64,000 nucleotides of DNA from Gammaproteobacteria bacterium (GTDB lineage: Bacteria; Pseudomonadota; Gammaproteobacteria; Enterobacterales; Psychrobiaceae). The stretch spans positions 1-64,000 of the forward strand of contig JABSRT010000004.1 of NCBI GenBank assembly GCA_013214945.1. The letters are read 5' to 3'. The notes under the pieces are model-generated. The model was given only the letters and a program-made list of their open reading frames with translations, did not search any database and was not told the DNA's origin. Numbering within the stretch: the stretch's first letter is position 1; the number at the start of each line of letters is the position of its first letter. Below are positions 1-8,213 of the stretch, in pieces. The position numbers were made by a program, and so were the translations under genes.

Positions 1-82
1 CAATTAATTGTGAAATAGTTTGAGTCATATACGCTCCCTTTACATAAGCCGCATTAGATCACAAAATTAACGGAATTAATGG

Positions 83-96
83 TATGGACCCTCTCC
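83..96 (+). repeat. left subterminal inverted repeat of the IS
   Basis: The sequence TATGGACCCTCTCC is the exact reverse complement of 1440-1453. It begins inside the left core copy, as expected for an IS1111-type end. Confidence 0.88.
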
Positions 97-164
97 GCTC
101 CACTTTCAGCTTCAAAAGAGCCAATATAGGTGTTGAGCATCTATATAAAAGAAGAGAGGGTCAC

Positions 165-1190
165 ATGAACAATATAACAATTGGTTTAGATATCGCCAAA
201 TCTACTTTTCATTTGGTTCAGATGGACAAAAACGGCAAGTTGCTTAAAAGAAAACAGCTGACTAGGAAAAAAGTCGCTGATTACTTTGTTAACTTAGCGC
301 CTGGTATTGTCGTTATGGAAGCTTGTGGCAGTACTCACTATTGGACAAGAGTACTTATTCGTTGTGGGCATGTGGTGAAAGCTATCGCGCCACAGTTTGT
401 TACACCATATCGAAAAGGCAATAAAAATGACTATAACGATGCCGAAGCAATAGCAGAAGCTTCACAGCGAAAGAACATGCGTTTTGTGCCACTTAAATCT
501 TTAGAGCAGCAAGATATTCAAATGGTGCACCGAGTCAGAGAGCGGTTAATGAAAAACAGAACGGCGCTGAGTAATCAGATACGGGGGCTGTTAGCAGAAT
601 ACGGGTTGGTTATTCCAAAAGGTGTTCATCATCTGAAATCTCAATTACCAGGATTGATTGAAGCAGCTGACAATGAATTAAGCGTTAACGCCAGACGTTA
701 TTTTAATGATTTATATGAAGAATTAAACAAACTAGAGCAAGAGATAAAAGTCGTTGATAAAGAAATATTAAGCATATGCAATAAGTATGATATTTGTAAG
801 CAGCTTAGTACGATGAATGGCATAGGCCCAATTAACGCGACAGCCTTATATGCAGGTATCGGCGATGGTAAAGATTTTAATAGCGGTCGTCATCTTTCCG
901 CTTGGCTTGGCCTTGTCCCTCGGCAACATTCAACTGGTGGTAAAGCCAATTTGATGGGAATTAGCAAGCGTGGAAATACCTATTTACGAACGCAGTTAAT
1001 TAATGGTGCACGCTCCGCGTTACGACACTGTGATAATAAAACAGATAGGGTCAGTTTATGGGCTAAAGCCATAAAAGGGCGAAGTAGTTTCAATAACGCG
1101 ACGGTAGCACTGGCCAATAAAATGGCAAGAATGGCTTGGGCGATGTTACATCACCAAGAAAACTACAAATTTAGCAACACTCAGAAGTAA
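165..1190 (+). CDS. IS110/IS1111 family transposase (DEDD recombinase)
   Basis: This 341-residue protein catalyses excision and insertion of the element. The N-terminal RuvC-like domain shows the DEDD residues D9 (GLDIAKS), E52 (MEACGS), D89 and D92 (KNDYNDAEA). The C-terminal Transposase_20 domain (about residues 210-290) has the motif around S256 (QHSTGGK), which in IS110 enzymes holds the catalytic serine. I chose the ATG at 165 because a purine-rich ribosome site (GAAGAGAGGG, 151-160) precedes it. The longer frame from 84 starts inside the left inverted repeat and has no family support. The length is normal and no frameshift is visible, so the enzyme is probably functional. Confidence 0.93.
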   Translation: MNNITIGLDIAKSTFHLVQMDKNGKLLKRKQLTRKKVADYFVNLAPGIVVMEACGSTHYWTRVLIRCGHVVKAIAPQFVTPYRKGNKNDYNDAEAIAEASQRKNMRFVPLKSLEQQDIQMVHRVRERLMKNRTALSNQIRGLLAEYGLVIPKGVHHLKSQLPGLIEAADNELSVNARRYFNDLYEELNKLEQEIKVVDKEILSICNKYDICKQLSTMNGIGPINATALYAGIGDGKDFNSGRHLSAWLGLVPRQHSTGGKANLMGISKRGNTYLRTQLINGARSALRHCDNKTDRVSLWAKAIKGRSSFNNATVALANKMARMAWAMLHHQENYKFSNTQK

Positions 1191-1439
1191 GCAGAACGTA
1201 AGGACCTAGTAGTAAGATTTACCTTTTTATTTGCTCGATAATAGAGATTGATGGGATACAGTTCAGCACTGCCCTATAGGAAACCTTATAATACCAAGGG
1301 CTGTAAATAAGCCGCGAGAATTGATGAGGTGATAGGGGCGGAAATCCATCAGGGCTAGAGGCAATAATATTGCCTCATAAAAAGCCGGATATATGGCTGC
1401 AATGTACTCTATTTCAAAGATCTAAATTGTCTTGCAATA
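1191..1439 (+). ncRNA. candidate bridge/seek RNA region of the IS
   Basis: Non-coding DNA lies between the transposase stop and the right inverted repeat. IS1111-type elements transcribe a guide RNA from this side that pairs with target and donor DNA (established for the family). Here TAATACCA (1289-1296) is complementary to the right side of the target (TGGTATTA, 1456-1463). GAATTGATG (1318-1326) matches the left target side (GAATTAATG, 73-81) with one G-T wobble. ATATATGG (1389-1396) equals the right element end (1451-1458). The RNA boundaries and fold are not determined. Confidence 0.55.
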
Positions 1440-1453
1440 GGAGAGGGTCCATA
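1440..1453 (+). repeat. right subterminal inverted repeat of the IS
   Basis: GGAGAGGGTCCATA is the exact reverse complement of 83-96 and lies just left of the right core copy at 1455-1461. Confidence 0.88.
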
Positions 1454-1470
1454 TATGGTATTAGAATAGA

Positions 1471-1498
1471 GCCTCAGTCGAAAGACTGGGGCTTTTTT
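1471..1498 (+). terminator. rho-independent terminator, rRNA-operon-like
   Basis: A nine-base-pair stem (GCCTCAGTC/GACTGGGGC, one G-T pair) closes a GAAA loop and is followed by six T. The stem-loop resembles the E. coli rrnB T1 terminator (CAGTCGAAAGACTG core). It probably belonged to a transcription unit left of the window that is now separated from it by the IS. Confidence 0.85.
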
Positions 1499-1690
1499 CG
1501 TTTTAAGTCTATAAAGAATACTAACGGGTGTTCGTCGCTGACGGAGTCAGTGCGAGATATTGCTCGTAGCCACGCAAAGAACGACTTAGCCACCGCTCTT
1601 GCACATCCTGTGCTCGCGGCACTCGTGCATCTCGGCAATGTGCTCCATGCATTGCTCTACCTCTTGCATCCATGCAGTCGCTTGCACATC

Positions 1691-1757
1691 ATTGCCAATT
1701 AGCTATTTAGTAAAAGGCTCCGCTCTAACGAACGGAGCCTTTTGCGCATCTAGATTT
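1691..1757 (+). repeat. direct repeat copy 1
   Basis: A 67-bp segment is repeated about 226 bp downstream with roughly ten differences. It ends in the words GCGCATCTAG and ATTTGG, which are shared with the second copy. It contains the hairpin at 1712-1743. Confidence 0.8.
1712..1743 (+). terminator. hairpin terminator, likely bidirectional
   Basis: A perfect 11-bp stem (AAAAGGCTCCG/CGGAGCCTTTT) closes a 10-nt loop. The run of T on one side and of A on the other suits termination in either direction. Confidence 0.75.
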
Positions 1758-1916
1758 GGTTAATTGCAATGACAGGTATGATGCCACAGGCTTAAAGCGC
1801 CTCGGTAATTGCTCCTGTATTATCCTAATTACGCCCATCCTTGGGCTAATGCATTGCTCTACTACCGACATCCATGTCGGCGAGCTAGTCAGTGAAACAT
1901 GGTTAACGTAGACGGC

Positions 1917-1986
1917 ATTACCAATCGCCTATTTTGTAAAAGGCTCCACTCTAACGAACGCAGCCTTTTGCGCATCTAGCATTTGG
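1917..1986 (+). repeat. direct repeat copy 2 (degraded hairpin)
   Basis: This is the second copy of the 1691-1757 repeat. The hairpin arms now carry two mismatches (GGCTCCA against CGCAGCC), so this copy has probably lost terminator strength. Confidence 0.75.
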
Positions 1987-2026
1987 AGGGTACAACTGTG
2001 CTTAATTAACTTAACCACCACCCTAA

Positions 2027-2053
2027 TGATAATGTGAGTAGATATCATTATCA
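2027..2053. promoter_or_regulatory. inverted repeat upstream of the two-component genes
   Basis: TGATAATG (2027-2034) and CATTATCA (2046-2053) are perfect inverted copies 11 bp apart, about 70 bp before the response-regulator start. The half-sites use Fur-box words (GATAAT/ATTATC), but the spacing is wider than a classical Fur box. It could be a Fur site or an autoregulatory site of the downstream regulator. Confidence 0.5.
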
Positions 2054-2122
2054 CTTCGATATGTGTTGATACTAAAATCTCAATTGATTAATATCTTACA
2101 CTTTGTTCTTAGAAGTAAGGTG

Positions 2123-2809
2123 ATGAATGTGCAGAACATTTTAGTGATTGAGGATGACGCTATTCTCAACGAACAGCTGGCTGAGTTGTTAAGGTCGAAA
2201 GGTTATGAAGTCGAGCAATGTTTTGACGGTGAGCAAGGCTTGTTGCGCGCTGCTTCGCGCCAGCATCACCTTATTTTACTTGACGTGATGTTACCCGAGC
2301 GCGATGGTTTTTCATTATTAAAAATATTACGCAAGTCCTGTCAAACACCGGTCATCATGGTGACCGCAAAAGGTGCCGAACAAGAGAAAATTCAAGGGTT
2401 TAGTCATGGGGCTGATGATTATGTGGCTAAACCTTTTAGTACCGTAGAGTTGCTGCTGCGAATTGAAGCATTATTACGGCGCAGTCAATATGTGCAAAGT
2501 GAATTGTCAAAGATTGAAATACAGCTTGATGGCCTGACGATTAACCATCGTCAGCAAAGCGTGGTTGTTAATAAAAAGACCTTAGAGTTTACCCCTATTC
2601 AATTTAAACTGTTGTGGGAATTAGTGCTTAATCGCGATGAGGTTCTCAGTAAAGCCTATTTATATCAACGTGTTTTGAATAGAAATATGGCCGCTTATGA
2701 TCGCAGTCTCGATATGCATTTAAGCCGAGTGAGGCGCAAATTAAATGACGCCAAGTGGCAAGGTGATCGGCTGCAAACAAGTCATGGTAAGGGGTATTGT
2801 TTAATATGA
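2123..2809 (+). CDS. OmpR-family response regulator, PfeR/PirR-like
   Basis: This 228-residue DNA-binding response regulator has a receiver domain with acidic pair D11/D12, phospho-acceptor D54 (LLDVMLP), T81 and K103, then a winged-helix OmpR-type effector domain (about residues 130-228). The ATG at 2123 fits the receiver N-terminus. The frame is open upstream to a GTG at 2063, but those residues are not receiver-like. It overlaps the kinase gene by four bases (ATGA) and lies before a TonB receptor. By analogy with Pseudomonas PfeR/PfeS it probably controls that receptor in response to a siderophore. The functional pairing is inference. Confidence 0.85.
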   Translation: MNVQNILVIEDDAILNEQLAELLRSKGYEVEQCFDGEQGLLRAASRQHHLILLDVMLPERDGFSLLKILRKSCQTPVIMVTAKGAEQEKIQGFSHGADDYVAKPFSTVELLLRIEALLRRSQYVQSELSKIEIQLDGLTINHRQQSVVVNKKTLEFTPIQFKLLWELVLNRDEVLSKAYLYQRVLNRNMAAYDRSLDMHLSRVRRKLNDAKWQGDRLQTSHGKGYCLI

Positions 2810-4146
2810 ACCGTCGCTTATATTGGAAGTTGTGCTTAGTTATTGCAACCGCAGTGGTAGCGCTATTTTATGTCATCAGTTTGCTGACCTCTCAAACAGA
2901 AGACGGTATGAGTTATTTAGCACTCGACGACCGACAAAAGTTAAACGAGTGGGGCGCGCAAGCAGAACGTTTATACCTTAATGGTGACCAACAGGCGCTT
3001 GATAGCTGGGCTAATGCATTAGCAGAACAAGAAGAAACCTCGGTCGTTATTGCAAGTCATAAAATCACCCACTTGGCAGGATCAAAAGCGATGGAAAGGC
3101 TGCATGATGGTTACAATATGGGGCGTAATGTCGAGTGGAAAATACATTTATATTTTACTGCTAATCCTGTGATGGAAGTGCCATTCAAAGCTAAAGAGGC
3201 GAGTTTTTTGATCCGTTTACCCGATCGAATGAGGCCTGGCGTTTATTGGCGGCACACCAAAGTTGCGTTTCAAATTATTTTACCGACCATTCTATTGGCG
3301 TTGCTCACTTTCATGCTTTATCGGCACATTTTAAAACCATTATCGCAATTACAAATCGCGACAAAACATTTCAGTAAAGGAGATTTCCAGACCCGCGCTC
3401 AAGAGCTAGTAGGCGATCGCAATGATGATTTCTCAGATTTGGCCAGTGCATTTGATCAAATGGCAATCCGAATTGGTGAACAGATTATTAGCCAGCGCCA
3501 ACTTATTGCTGATTTGTCTCATGAATTACGAACGCCATTGACCCGTTTAGATATTGCATTAGAGGCGGTAAAATCGACTGCTGATGTCGCTGATAATATC
3601 GATCGGATCGATCGTGAATCTAAACATATTCGAAAATTGGTGGAAGACACCCTCAATCTCGCTTGGCTTGAAAATGAACAACCCGAATTACAGCAAGAGT
3701 CGCTTGAGTTAATTGATTTGCTTGATGTGTTAGTGGAAGACGCTAGATTTGAGTTTCCTGATCGACAGATCGTGTGTGATTTTCTTGATAGTGCGGTGGT
3801 GGAAAATAGCAGTCATCGTGCCGCAGGGCAGGGTATAGAAAACATTCTGCGCAATGCGTTACGTTATACCCCAAGCGGTAAAACAGTCACGATTAAGGTG
3901 TCTGAAAATGATAATGACGTTTATATCAAGATTATTGATCAAGGCCCAGGGGTGCCCGATAAATATTTAGCCACTATCTTTAAACCTTTCTTTCGCGTTG
4001 ATAAGTCTAGAGCGGCGCAGGGCAATAGTTTCGGCTTAGGCTTGGCGTTAGCAAGACGTCAATTAGCGGCAATTAGAGCACAAGTCATCGCGAGCAATGT
4101 CGCCACTGGGGGTCTGCTAATGACGATTAAGGTGCCTAAGGCCTAG
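2806..4146 (+). CDS. sensor histidine kinase, PfeS/PirS-like
   Basis: This 446-residue membrane kinase is the likely partner of the preceding regulator. It has a first transmembrane segment (about 7-27), a periplasmic sensor of about 125 residues, a second transmembrane segment (about 153-172), a HAMP linker, an H-box with H239 (LSHELRTPLTRL), an N-box (NILRNALRYTP) and glycine boxes (DQGPGVP, GLGLALA). The ATG at 2806 overlaps the upstream stop codon, which indicates translational coupling. An upstream TTG at 2797 is less likely. All catalytic boxes are intact. The ligand is unknown, and iron-siderophore sensing is inferred from the next gene. Confidence 0.88.
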   Translation: MNRRLYWKLCLVIATAVVALFYVISLLTSQTEDGMSYLALDDRQKLNEWGAQAERLYLNGDQQALDSWANALAEQEETSVVIASHKITHLAGSKAMERLHDGYNMGRNVEWKIHLYFTANPVMEVPFKAKEASFLIRLPDRMRPGVYWRHTKVAFQIILPTILLALLTFMLYRHILKPLSQLQIATKHFSKGDFQTRAQELVGDRNDDFSDLASAFDQMAIRIGEQIISQRQLIADLSHELRTPLTRLDIALEAVKSTADVADNIDRIDRESKHIRKLVEDTLNLAWLENEQPELQQESLELIDLLDVLVEDARFEFPDRQIVCDFLDSAVVENSSHRAAGQGIENILRNALRYTPSGKTVTIKVSENDNDVYIKIIDQGPGVPDKYLATIFKPFFRVDKSRAAQGNSFGLGLALARRQLAAIRAQVIASNVATGGLLMTIKVPKA

Positions 4147-4211
4147 TTATATACCTGCATAACAGTGGTTTCAAATGTAACAATTGTAAAAGCGCTTTCA
4201 ATTTTGCTGTA

Positions 4212-4230
4212 AATGGTAATAATTCGCACT
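4212..4230. promoter_or_regulatory. candidate Fur box before the TonB receptor
   Basis: AATGGTAATAATTCGCACT resembles the Fur consensus. I count 12 of 16 matches to AATGATAATCATTATC. It lies about 40-60 bp before the receptor start, a usual place for iron repression. No footprint can be inferred from sequence alone. Confidence 0.45.
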
Positions 4231-4271
4231 CAATAAGTTAGTTGATGTGAATTTTTACATAAAGGCAGGTT

Positions 4272-6260
4272 ATGAAACCAATGTATTTGAATAAGCGTTT
4301 AACACCACTGGCAATCGCCGTTTCTTTAGCGCTGACCCCAGCAACGTCGATAGCACAAGAAATGAAACAAAGTGATAAAGAACAAATTGAAGCTCTGGTA
4401 GTGGTTGGCCAAGCAACCAACACCGAGATAACAGCGGAAGATTTGGAAAAATATCAAGCGAATAATTTATCTGAAATATTTCGTCAGGATCCTGCGGTCA
4501 CTGTCGGTGGTACTGGTATTGCACAAAAGATCTTTGTGCGTGGTTTAGAAGATACCCAATTAAATGTCACCGTTGATGGTGCGCCTCAAACCAGTAGCTT
4601 ATTTCACCATGTTGGTCGTGTTTCGATTGAGCCTGAGTTATTACAAGCAGTTGAAGTGCAAGCCGGGGCTGGTGAAGCCACCAGTGGCGCGGGCGCTATT
4701 GGTGGCTCGATTCGTTTTAAAACAAAAAATGTCGATGACTTGCTTGAGGATGACAAGCAATTTGGCGGCATGATTAAAGCTGGTTACTTTAGCAATGATG
4801 GTCTTAAAACCAGCGGTACGCTGTATGGTAAATTAAATGATAACTGGGGCTTGTTAGGCTCTTACGTCAAAGTCGATAGCGATAACATCGAAGATGGCAA
4901 GGGCAACGAGATATTTGGCACAGCCGCAGAGCAAAGCATGGGCTTTGTAAAAATTAACGGTGAGCTTAGCGACAACCAGACCATTAGCCTCAGTTATGAA
5001 AATCGTGTTGAAGAAGGTGAGCTTAGCAGTAAACCTAACTGGGTCATTTTAGAGGGTGCTACTTTATATCCGATCACTGGCGAGCGTGATACGTTGGTCT
5101 TTAATCATCAGTGGTTAGCCAGTGAATTAGTCAACTTAGAAACAAGCATTTACCATACTCAATCGTCTGTTACCCAAGATGGCAGGTGGGGGCTTTTTGA
5201 AGGGCAAGTTAAATCTCATGGTTTCGATATTCGCAATACCAGTCACTTAGCCGCTCATTCATTAACTTATGGGCTCGAATACCGCAAAGATACCGTCGAT
5301 TCAGGCTCGCTTGAACCTGGTGGCGGTGAAGAAGCACAAGAAACAGGCACAGTCGCTGGCCTTTATATTCAAGACCACTGGCAGCTGCATGATGACTTAC
5401 TTTTGAGTTTTGGGCTACGTTATGATCAATACGATTTAGAGCAACAAAATACCGGCAGCACCATTGATAGCGATGGTTTTAGTCCTAATGTTGGCCTTAA
5501 TTACGATATTAATAATAATTGGCAAATAAACTTAAGTTATGCACAAGCAATGCGTGGCAAAGAAGTTGGCGACGCTTTCACCCTTAATGGCGCCGTGATT
5601 GATCCTGAATTAGCCGCTGAAGAAGTTGAAAATACGGAAATTGGTTTAATTTATCAACAGGACAATTGGCAGGTATCGGCCGCGGTTTATCAAAGTGATA
5701 TTGATAACGTGATCTTGGATCAAAATGGTCAAGGCACTTATTATGAAAATGTCGGTACCTTGAAAACCAAGGGCTTTGAGTTAAAGGCAAACTATTGGTA
5801 TCAAGGTTTAGAGCTTGGCGCTAGCTTTAGTCACAATGATATCAAACTCAATGGCGATGATGTGGAAGGTTATGAGCACGTTGGTTTAGGTAATGCCCGT
5901 GGTGATACCTGGGGCCTTAATGTTAACTATGCTTTGTCTAACGATATCGAGTTTGGTTGGCACTTTAGCTACGTTGAAGATTTAAACAATCTTGAAGTAT
6001 TACAGCGTGCTATTGAGTTAGGCTGGACCGACGCAACCTTGATGCTCGATAAAGATGGTTACCAAGTTCATGATGTTTACGTGCAATGGTTACCACTAAG
6101 CAACGATACATTAACGGTTAACTTGACGGTGAAAAACCTGTTTGACGAGCAATATCTTGATCATTCGAGTGTCGGTGATTACAGCGAGGTATTTGCGACG
6201 GTTTCCGGAGTCTACGAAGCCGGGCGAGACGTTCGTTTATCGCTTAGTTATAAATTCTAA
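4272..6260 (+). CDS. TonB-dependent outer-membrane receptor
   Basis: This 662-residue receptor probably imports a ferric siderophore. It begins with a signal peptide (basic start, hydrophobic core, cleavage near residue 28, SIAQ-E). A TonB-box-like stretch (EALVVVGQ) follows, then a plug domain with the typical GAGEATSGAGAIGGSI motif, and a 22-strand-type barrel that ends in an aromatic residue (KF). It follows the two-component pair and a candidate Fur box and precedes a PepSY-type membrane protein, which supports iron uptake. Substrate identity cannot be read from the sequence. It could also be a haem or other catecholate receptor. Confidence 0.92.
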   Translation: MKPMYLNKRLTPLAIAVSLALTPATSIAQEMKQSDKEQIEALVVVGQATNTEITAEDLEKYQANNLSEIFRQDPAVTVGGTGIAQKIFVRGLEDTQLNVTVDGAPQTSSLFHHVGRVSIEPELLQAVEVQAGAGEATSGAGAIGGSIRFKTKNVDDLLEDDKQFGGMIKAGYFSNDGLKTSGTLYGKLNDNWGLLGSYVKVDSDNIEDGKGNEIFGTAAEQSMGFVKINGELSDNQTISLSYENRVEEGELSSKPNWVILEGATLYPITGERDTLVFNHQWLASELVNLETSIYHTQSSVTQDGRWGLFEGQVKSHGFDIRNTSHLAAHSLTYGLEYRKDTVDSGSLEPGGGEEAQETGTVAGLYIQDHWQLHDDLLLSFGLRYDQYDLEQQNTGSTIDSDGFSPNVGLNYDINNNWQINLSYAQAMRGKEVGDAFTLNGAVIDPELAAEEVENTEIGLIYQQDNWQVSAAVYQSDIDNVILDQNGQGTYYENVGTLKTKGFELKANYWYQGLELGASFSHNDIKLNGDDVEGYEHVGLGNARGDTWGLNVNYALSNDIEFGWHFSYVEDLNNLEVLQRAIELGWTDATLMLDKDGYQVHDVYVQWLPLSNDTLTVNLTVKNLFDEQYLDHSSVGDYSEVFATVSGVYEAGRDVRLSLSYKF

Positions 6261-6280
6261 CGCCATTGTCCTTAAATTAA

Positions 6281-6317
6281 AGTGACTACTGCATTGGGTG
6301 CAGTAGCCACTTTTTTT
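6281..6317 (+). terminator. rho-independent terminator after the receptor
   Basis: A 13-bp stem with one mismatch (AGTGACTACTGCA/TGCAGTAGCCACT) and a short GC-containing loop is followed by seven T. It lies between the receptor and the PepSY-type gene, so the latter may depend on read-through. Confidence 0.85.
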
Positions 6318-6337
6318 GTTTTAAGTGAAAAATAACC

Positions 6338-6892
6338 ATGAAAGCGAAACAACGATTATTATGGATGAAATTACACGCCTATTTTGCCTGTTTTTTTCTG
6401 CCAATCACGCTACTTTATATCATCACTGGTATGTTATATTTTTTTGATATTGAAGGCGAAAATACTGCCGAATTTGAATATTTGGTACCATTAGCACAGG
6501 GTTGGCCAGAGACAGATCTGGCGGCTAAAGAAATTGTATTGGTCAGCTTAGCCGATAAAAACCATGCTCAATTACCAAGTGATTATTATTTATATAAAGG
6601 TACTCACGATTGGTATGGTCATGAGCAAGAGGTTAATTTGGTACCTACGGATGATAAAAAGATCGCAAAACTTATTGTTAACGAACATGATTTTTTAAAA
6701 CAGTTACTGATTATTCATAAGGGTTATGCTGGCAATCTGTTTAAGCTGTTTTCGATAATGTTTGGTTTTAGTTTGGCTTTTAGTGTGATTAGTGGCGTGG
6801 TAATTACCTTGCAATTACCGCAGTTTAAAAAGCCATCTGTTATTGCGATCTCGATGGGGACGTTGGTGTTAACAAGTTTGTTTTTTCAATAA
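6338..6892 (+). CDS. PepSY-associated membrane-helix protein
   Basis: This 184-residue inner-membrane protein starts with the pattern of PepSY-TM proteins (WMKLHAYFACFFLPITLLYIITG). It has a first helix at about 15-36, a soluble periplasmic part, a second helix around 138-160 (LFSIMFGFSLAFSVISGVV) and a third near the C-terminus. Proteins of this type are often encoded beside TonB receptors and are thought to help ferric-siderophore reduction or export of electrons. It is shorter than the four-helix PepSY-TM proteins, so it is a minimal member. The role is inferred from context. Confidence 0.8.
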   Translation: MKAKQRLLWMKLHAYFACFFLPITLLYIITGMLYFFDIEGENTAEFEYLVPLAQGWPETDLAAKEIVLVSLADKNHAQLPSDYYLYKGTHDWYGHEQEVNLVPTDDKKIAKLIVNEHDFLKQLLIIHKGYAGNLFKLFSIMFGFSLAFSVISGVVITLQLPQFKKPSVIAISMGTLVLTSLFFQ

Positions 6893-7001
6893 AATGTAAC
6901 AGACGAGCTTAAAACGTTTATCGGGTAAAATATTTAGCGTAACGCTCAACAGTCGCGCGTTGAATGATTCTAGTAATAATGATGATTAAATAGATTATTG
7001 T

Positions 7002-7017
7002 AGACGTCTAGATGTCT
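7002..7017. promoter_or_regulatory. two tandem MetJ (met) boxes
   Basis: AGACGTCT (7002-7009, perfect consensus) is directly followed by AGATGTCT (7010-7017, seven of eight). MetJ binds tandem eight-base met boxes. The position 47-62 bp before metA predicts repression by MetJ with S-adenosylmethionine. Confidence 0.85.
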
Positions 7018-7063
7018 TTGTTGTAAGTTGTAATCATTATTTTTGAATCTTAAGTAGAATATT

Positions 7064-8002
7064 ATGCCGATTAACCTGCCTGATAGATTGCCTGCGGTTG
7101 AGATCTTGCGTGGCGAAAATATTTTTGTGATGAGCGAAAGCCGCGCCAATACTCAACAAATACGTCCAATGAAAGTGCTTTTACTTAATTTAATGCCCAA
7201 TAAAATTGAGACTGAAACGCAAATATTACGTTTGCTGTCAAATAACCCATTGCAGGTTGATGTCGAGTTTCTTAGGATCCATAACAAAGAATCAAAAAAT
7301 ACTCCGCAAGATCACATGGACTCTTTTTACCGAAATTTTGAACAAATAAAAAACACCAATTTTGATGGCTTAATTATTACCGGCGCACCGCTGGGAAAAA
7401 TAGATTTTGATCAGGTTAACTATTGGCAGCAAGTTAAACAAATTTTCGATTGGTCGCAGCAGCATGTAACATCAACTTTATTTTTATGTTGGGCAGCTCA
7501 TGCTGCATTTTATCATTTATATGGGCTTAAGCGTTTTGTCAGAAAAGAAAAAATAGCCGGGGTCTTTCTTCATCATCGACGCAAGATTCATGATCCGTTG
7601 TTGCGAGGCTTTGATGATGAATTTTGGGTGCCACATTCTCGCTTTGCCCAAATGGATGTTGAGCAATTAGCTGCGCATCCTGATCTCGAAATACTGGCTG
7701 ACTCAAGCGACGCCGGCGCTTATATCGTGGTAAGTAAAGACCGACGAAATTTGTTTGTGTTAGGACACCCAGAATATAGCGTAACGACGTTAAATGACGA
7801 ATACCAGCGTGATATTATTGCCGGAATTAAGCCCGAGGTGCCAAAGGGTTATTATCCGGATGATAACCCGAACAATACACCGTTGGGGCGCTGGAGTGGC
7901 CACGCCAATCTGATGATCAATAACTGGTTAAATTATTATGTATACCAAATAACACCATATGACTTGTCCGATCTAAATACCATGACGCCATGGGAAAAAT
8001 AG
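7064..8002 (+). CDS. metA: homoserine O-succinyltransferase
   Basis: This 312-residue enzyme activates homoserine with an acyl-CoA, the first committed step of methionine synthesis. The catalytic residues are visible at the E. coli positions: C142 (LFLCWAA), H235 and E237 (LGHPEYS). Residue 111 is glycine ([10 protein letters not shown]). In characterised members glycine here goes with succinyl-CoA and glutamate with acetyl-CoA, so succinyl transfer is predicted. Two MetJ boxes lie upstream. A weak hairpin (8031-8054) follows the gene but lacks a close T run. Length and motifs are normal. Confidence 0.96.
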   Translation: MPINLPDRLPAVEILRGENIFVMSESRANTQQIRPMKVLLLNLMPNKIETETQILRLLSNNPLQVDVEFLRIHNKESKNTPQDHMDSFYRNFEQIKNTNFDGLIITGAPLGKIDFDQVNYWQQVKQIFDWSQQHVTSTLFLCWAAHAAFYHLYGLKRFVRKEKIAGVFLHHRRKIHDPLLRGFDDEFWVPHSRFAQMDVEQLAAHPDLEILADSSDAGAYIVVSKDRRNLFVLGHPEYSVTTLNDEYQRDIIAGIKPEVPKGYYPDDNPNNTPLGRWSGHANLMINNWLNYYVYQITPYDLSDLNTMTPWEK

Positions 8003-8213
8003 CAGCCTATCTTAAATGTTGTGGCCCATAATTGGCGTTTGTTTTGTCGCCAATACTATCCTTTTTGTGGCGGCTACGTTACCATAGCCGTTGTATTAAT
8101 TTGATGTCAATCAAGCCTATGGTTTAACGGTGGGCTCTCAAACCAACACCAATCATAATTGGTATCTCCTGCGTTAATCAAAAATTCGGATGTAGCATAA
8201 TGGCTAGGGTTTA

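Larger units (their letters stand above)
79..1461 (+). mobile_element. IS110-family (IS1111-type) insertion sequence
   Basis: The element carries one transposase gene and about 250 bp of non-coding DNA downstream of it. Identical 14-bp subterminal inverted repeats lie at 83-96 and 1440-1453. A 7-bp direct repeat, ATGGTAT, lies at 79-85 and 1455-1461 and marks the probable crossover core, so the element is about 1376 bp plus one core copy. Subterminal inverted repeats and non-coding DNA on the 3' side of the transposase gene are typical of the IS1111 subgroup of IS110. The exact crossover point within the core cannot be fixed without an empty site. Confidence 0.88.
1499..2024. other. non-coding stretch with diverged repeats
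   Basis: No convincing gene is present. The stretch holds two diverged direct-repeat copies (1691-1757 and 1917-1986), each with a GGCTCC...GAGCC-type hairpin, two copies of a GCATTGCTCTAC word, and a perfect short palindrome (CCGACAT-CC-ATGTCGG, 1865-1880). The pattern resembles spacer or downstream DNA of a stable-RNA operon, but no RNA gene could be recognised. Confidence 0.6.

Noticed and set aside
1370-1702. 110-codon open frame
   Set aside because: It spans the right end of the IS, the terminator and the repeat region, has no ribosome site and no recognisable motif.
2063-2122. Longer N-terminus of the response regulator from a GTG
   Set aside because: The extra residues are not receiver-like; the ATG at 2123 gives the normal domain start.
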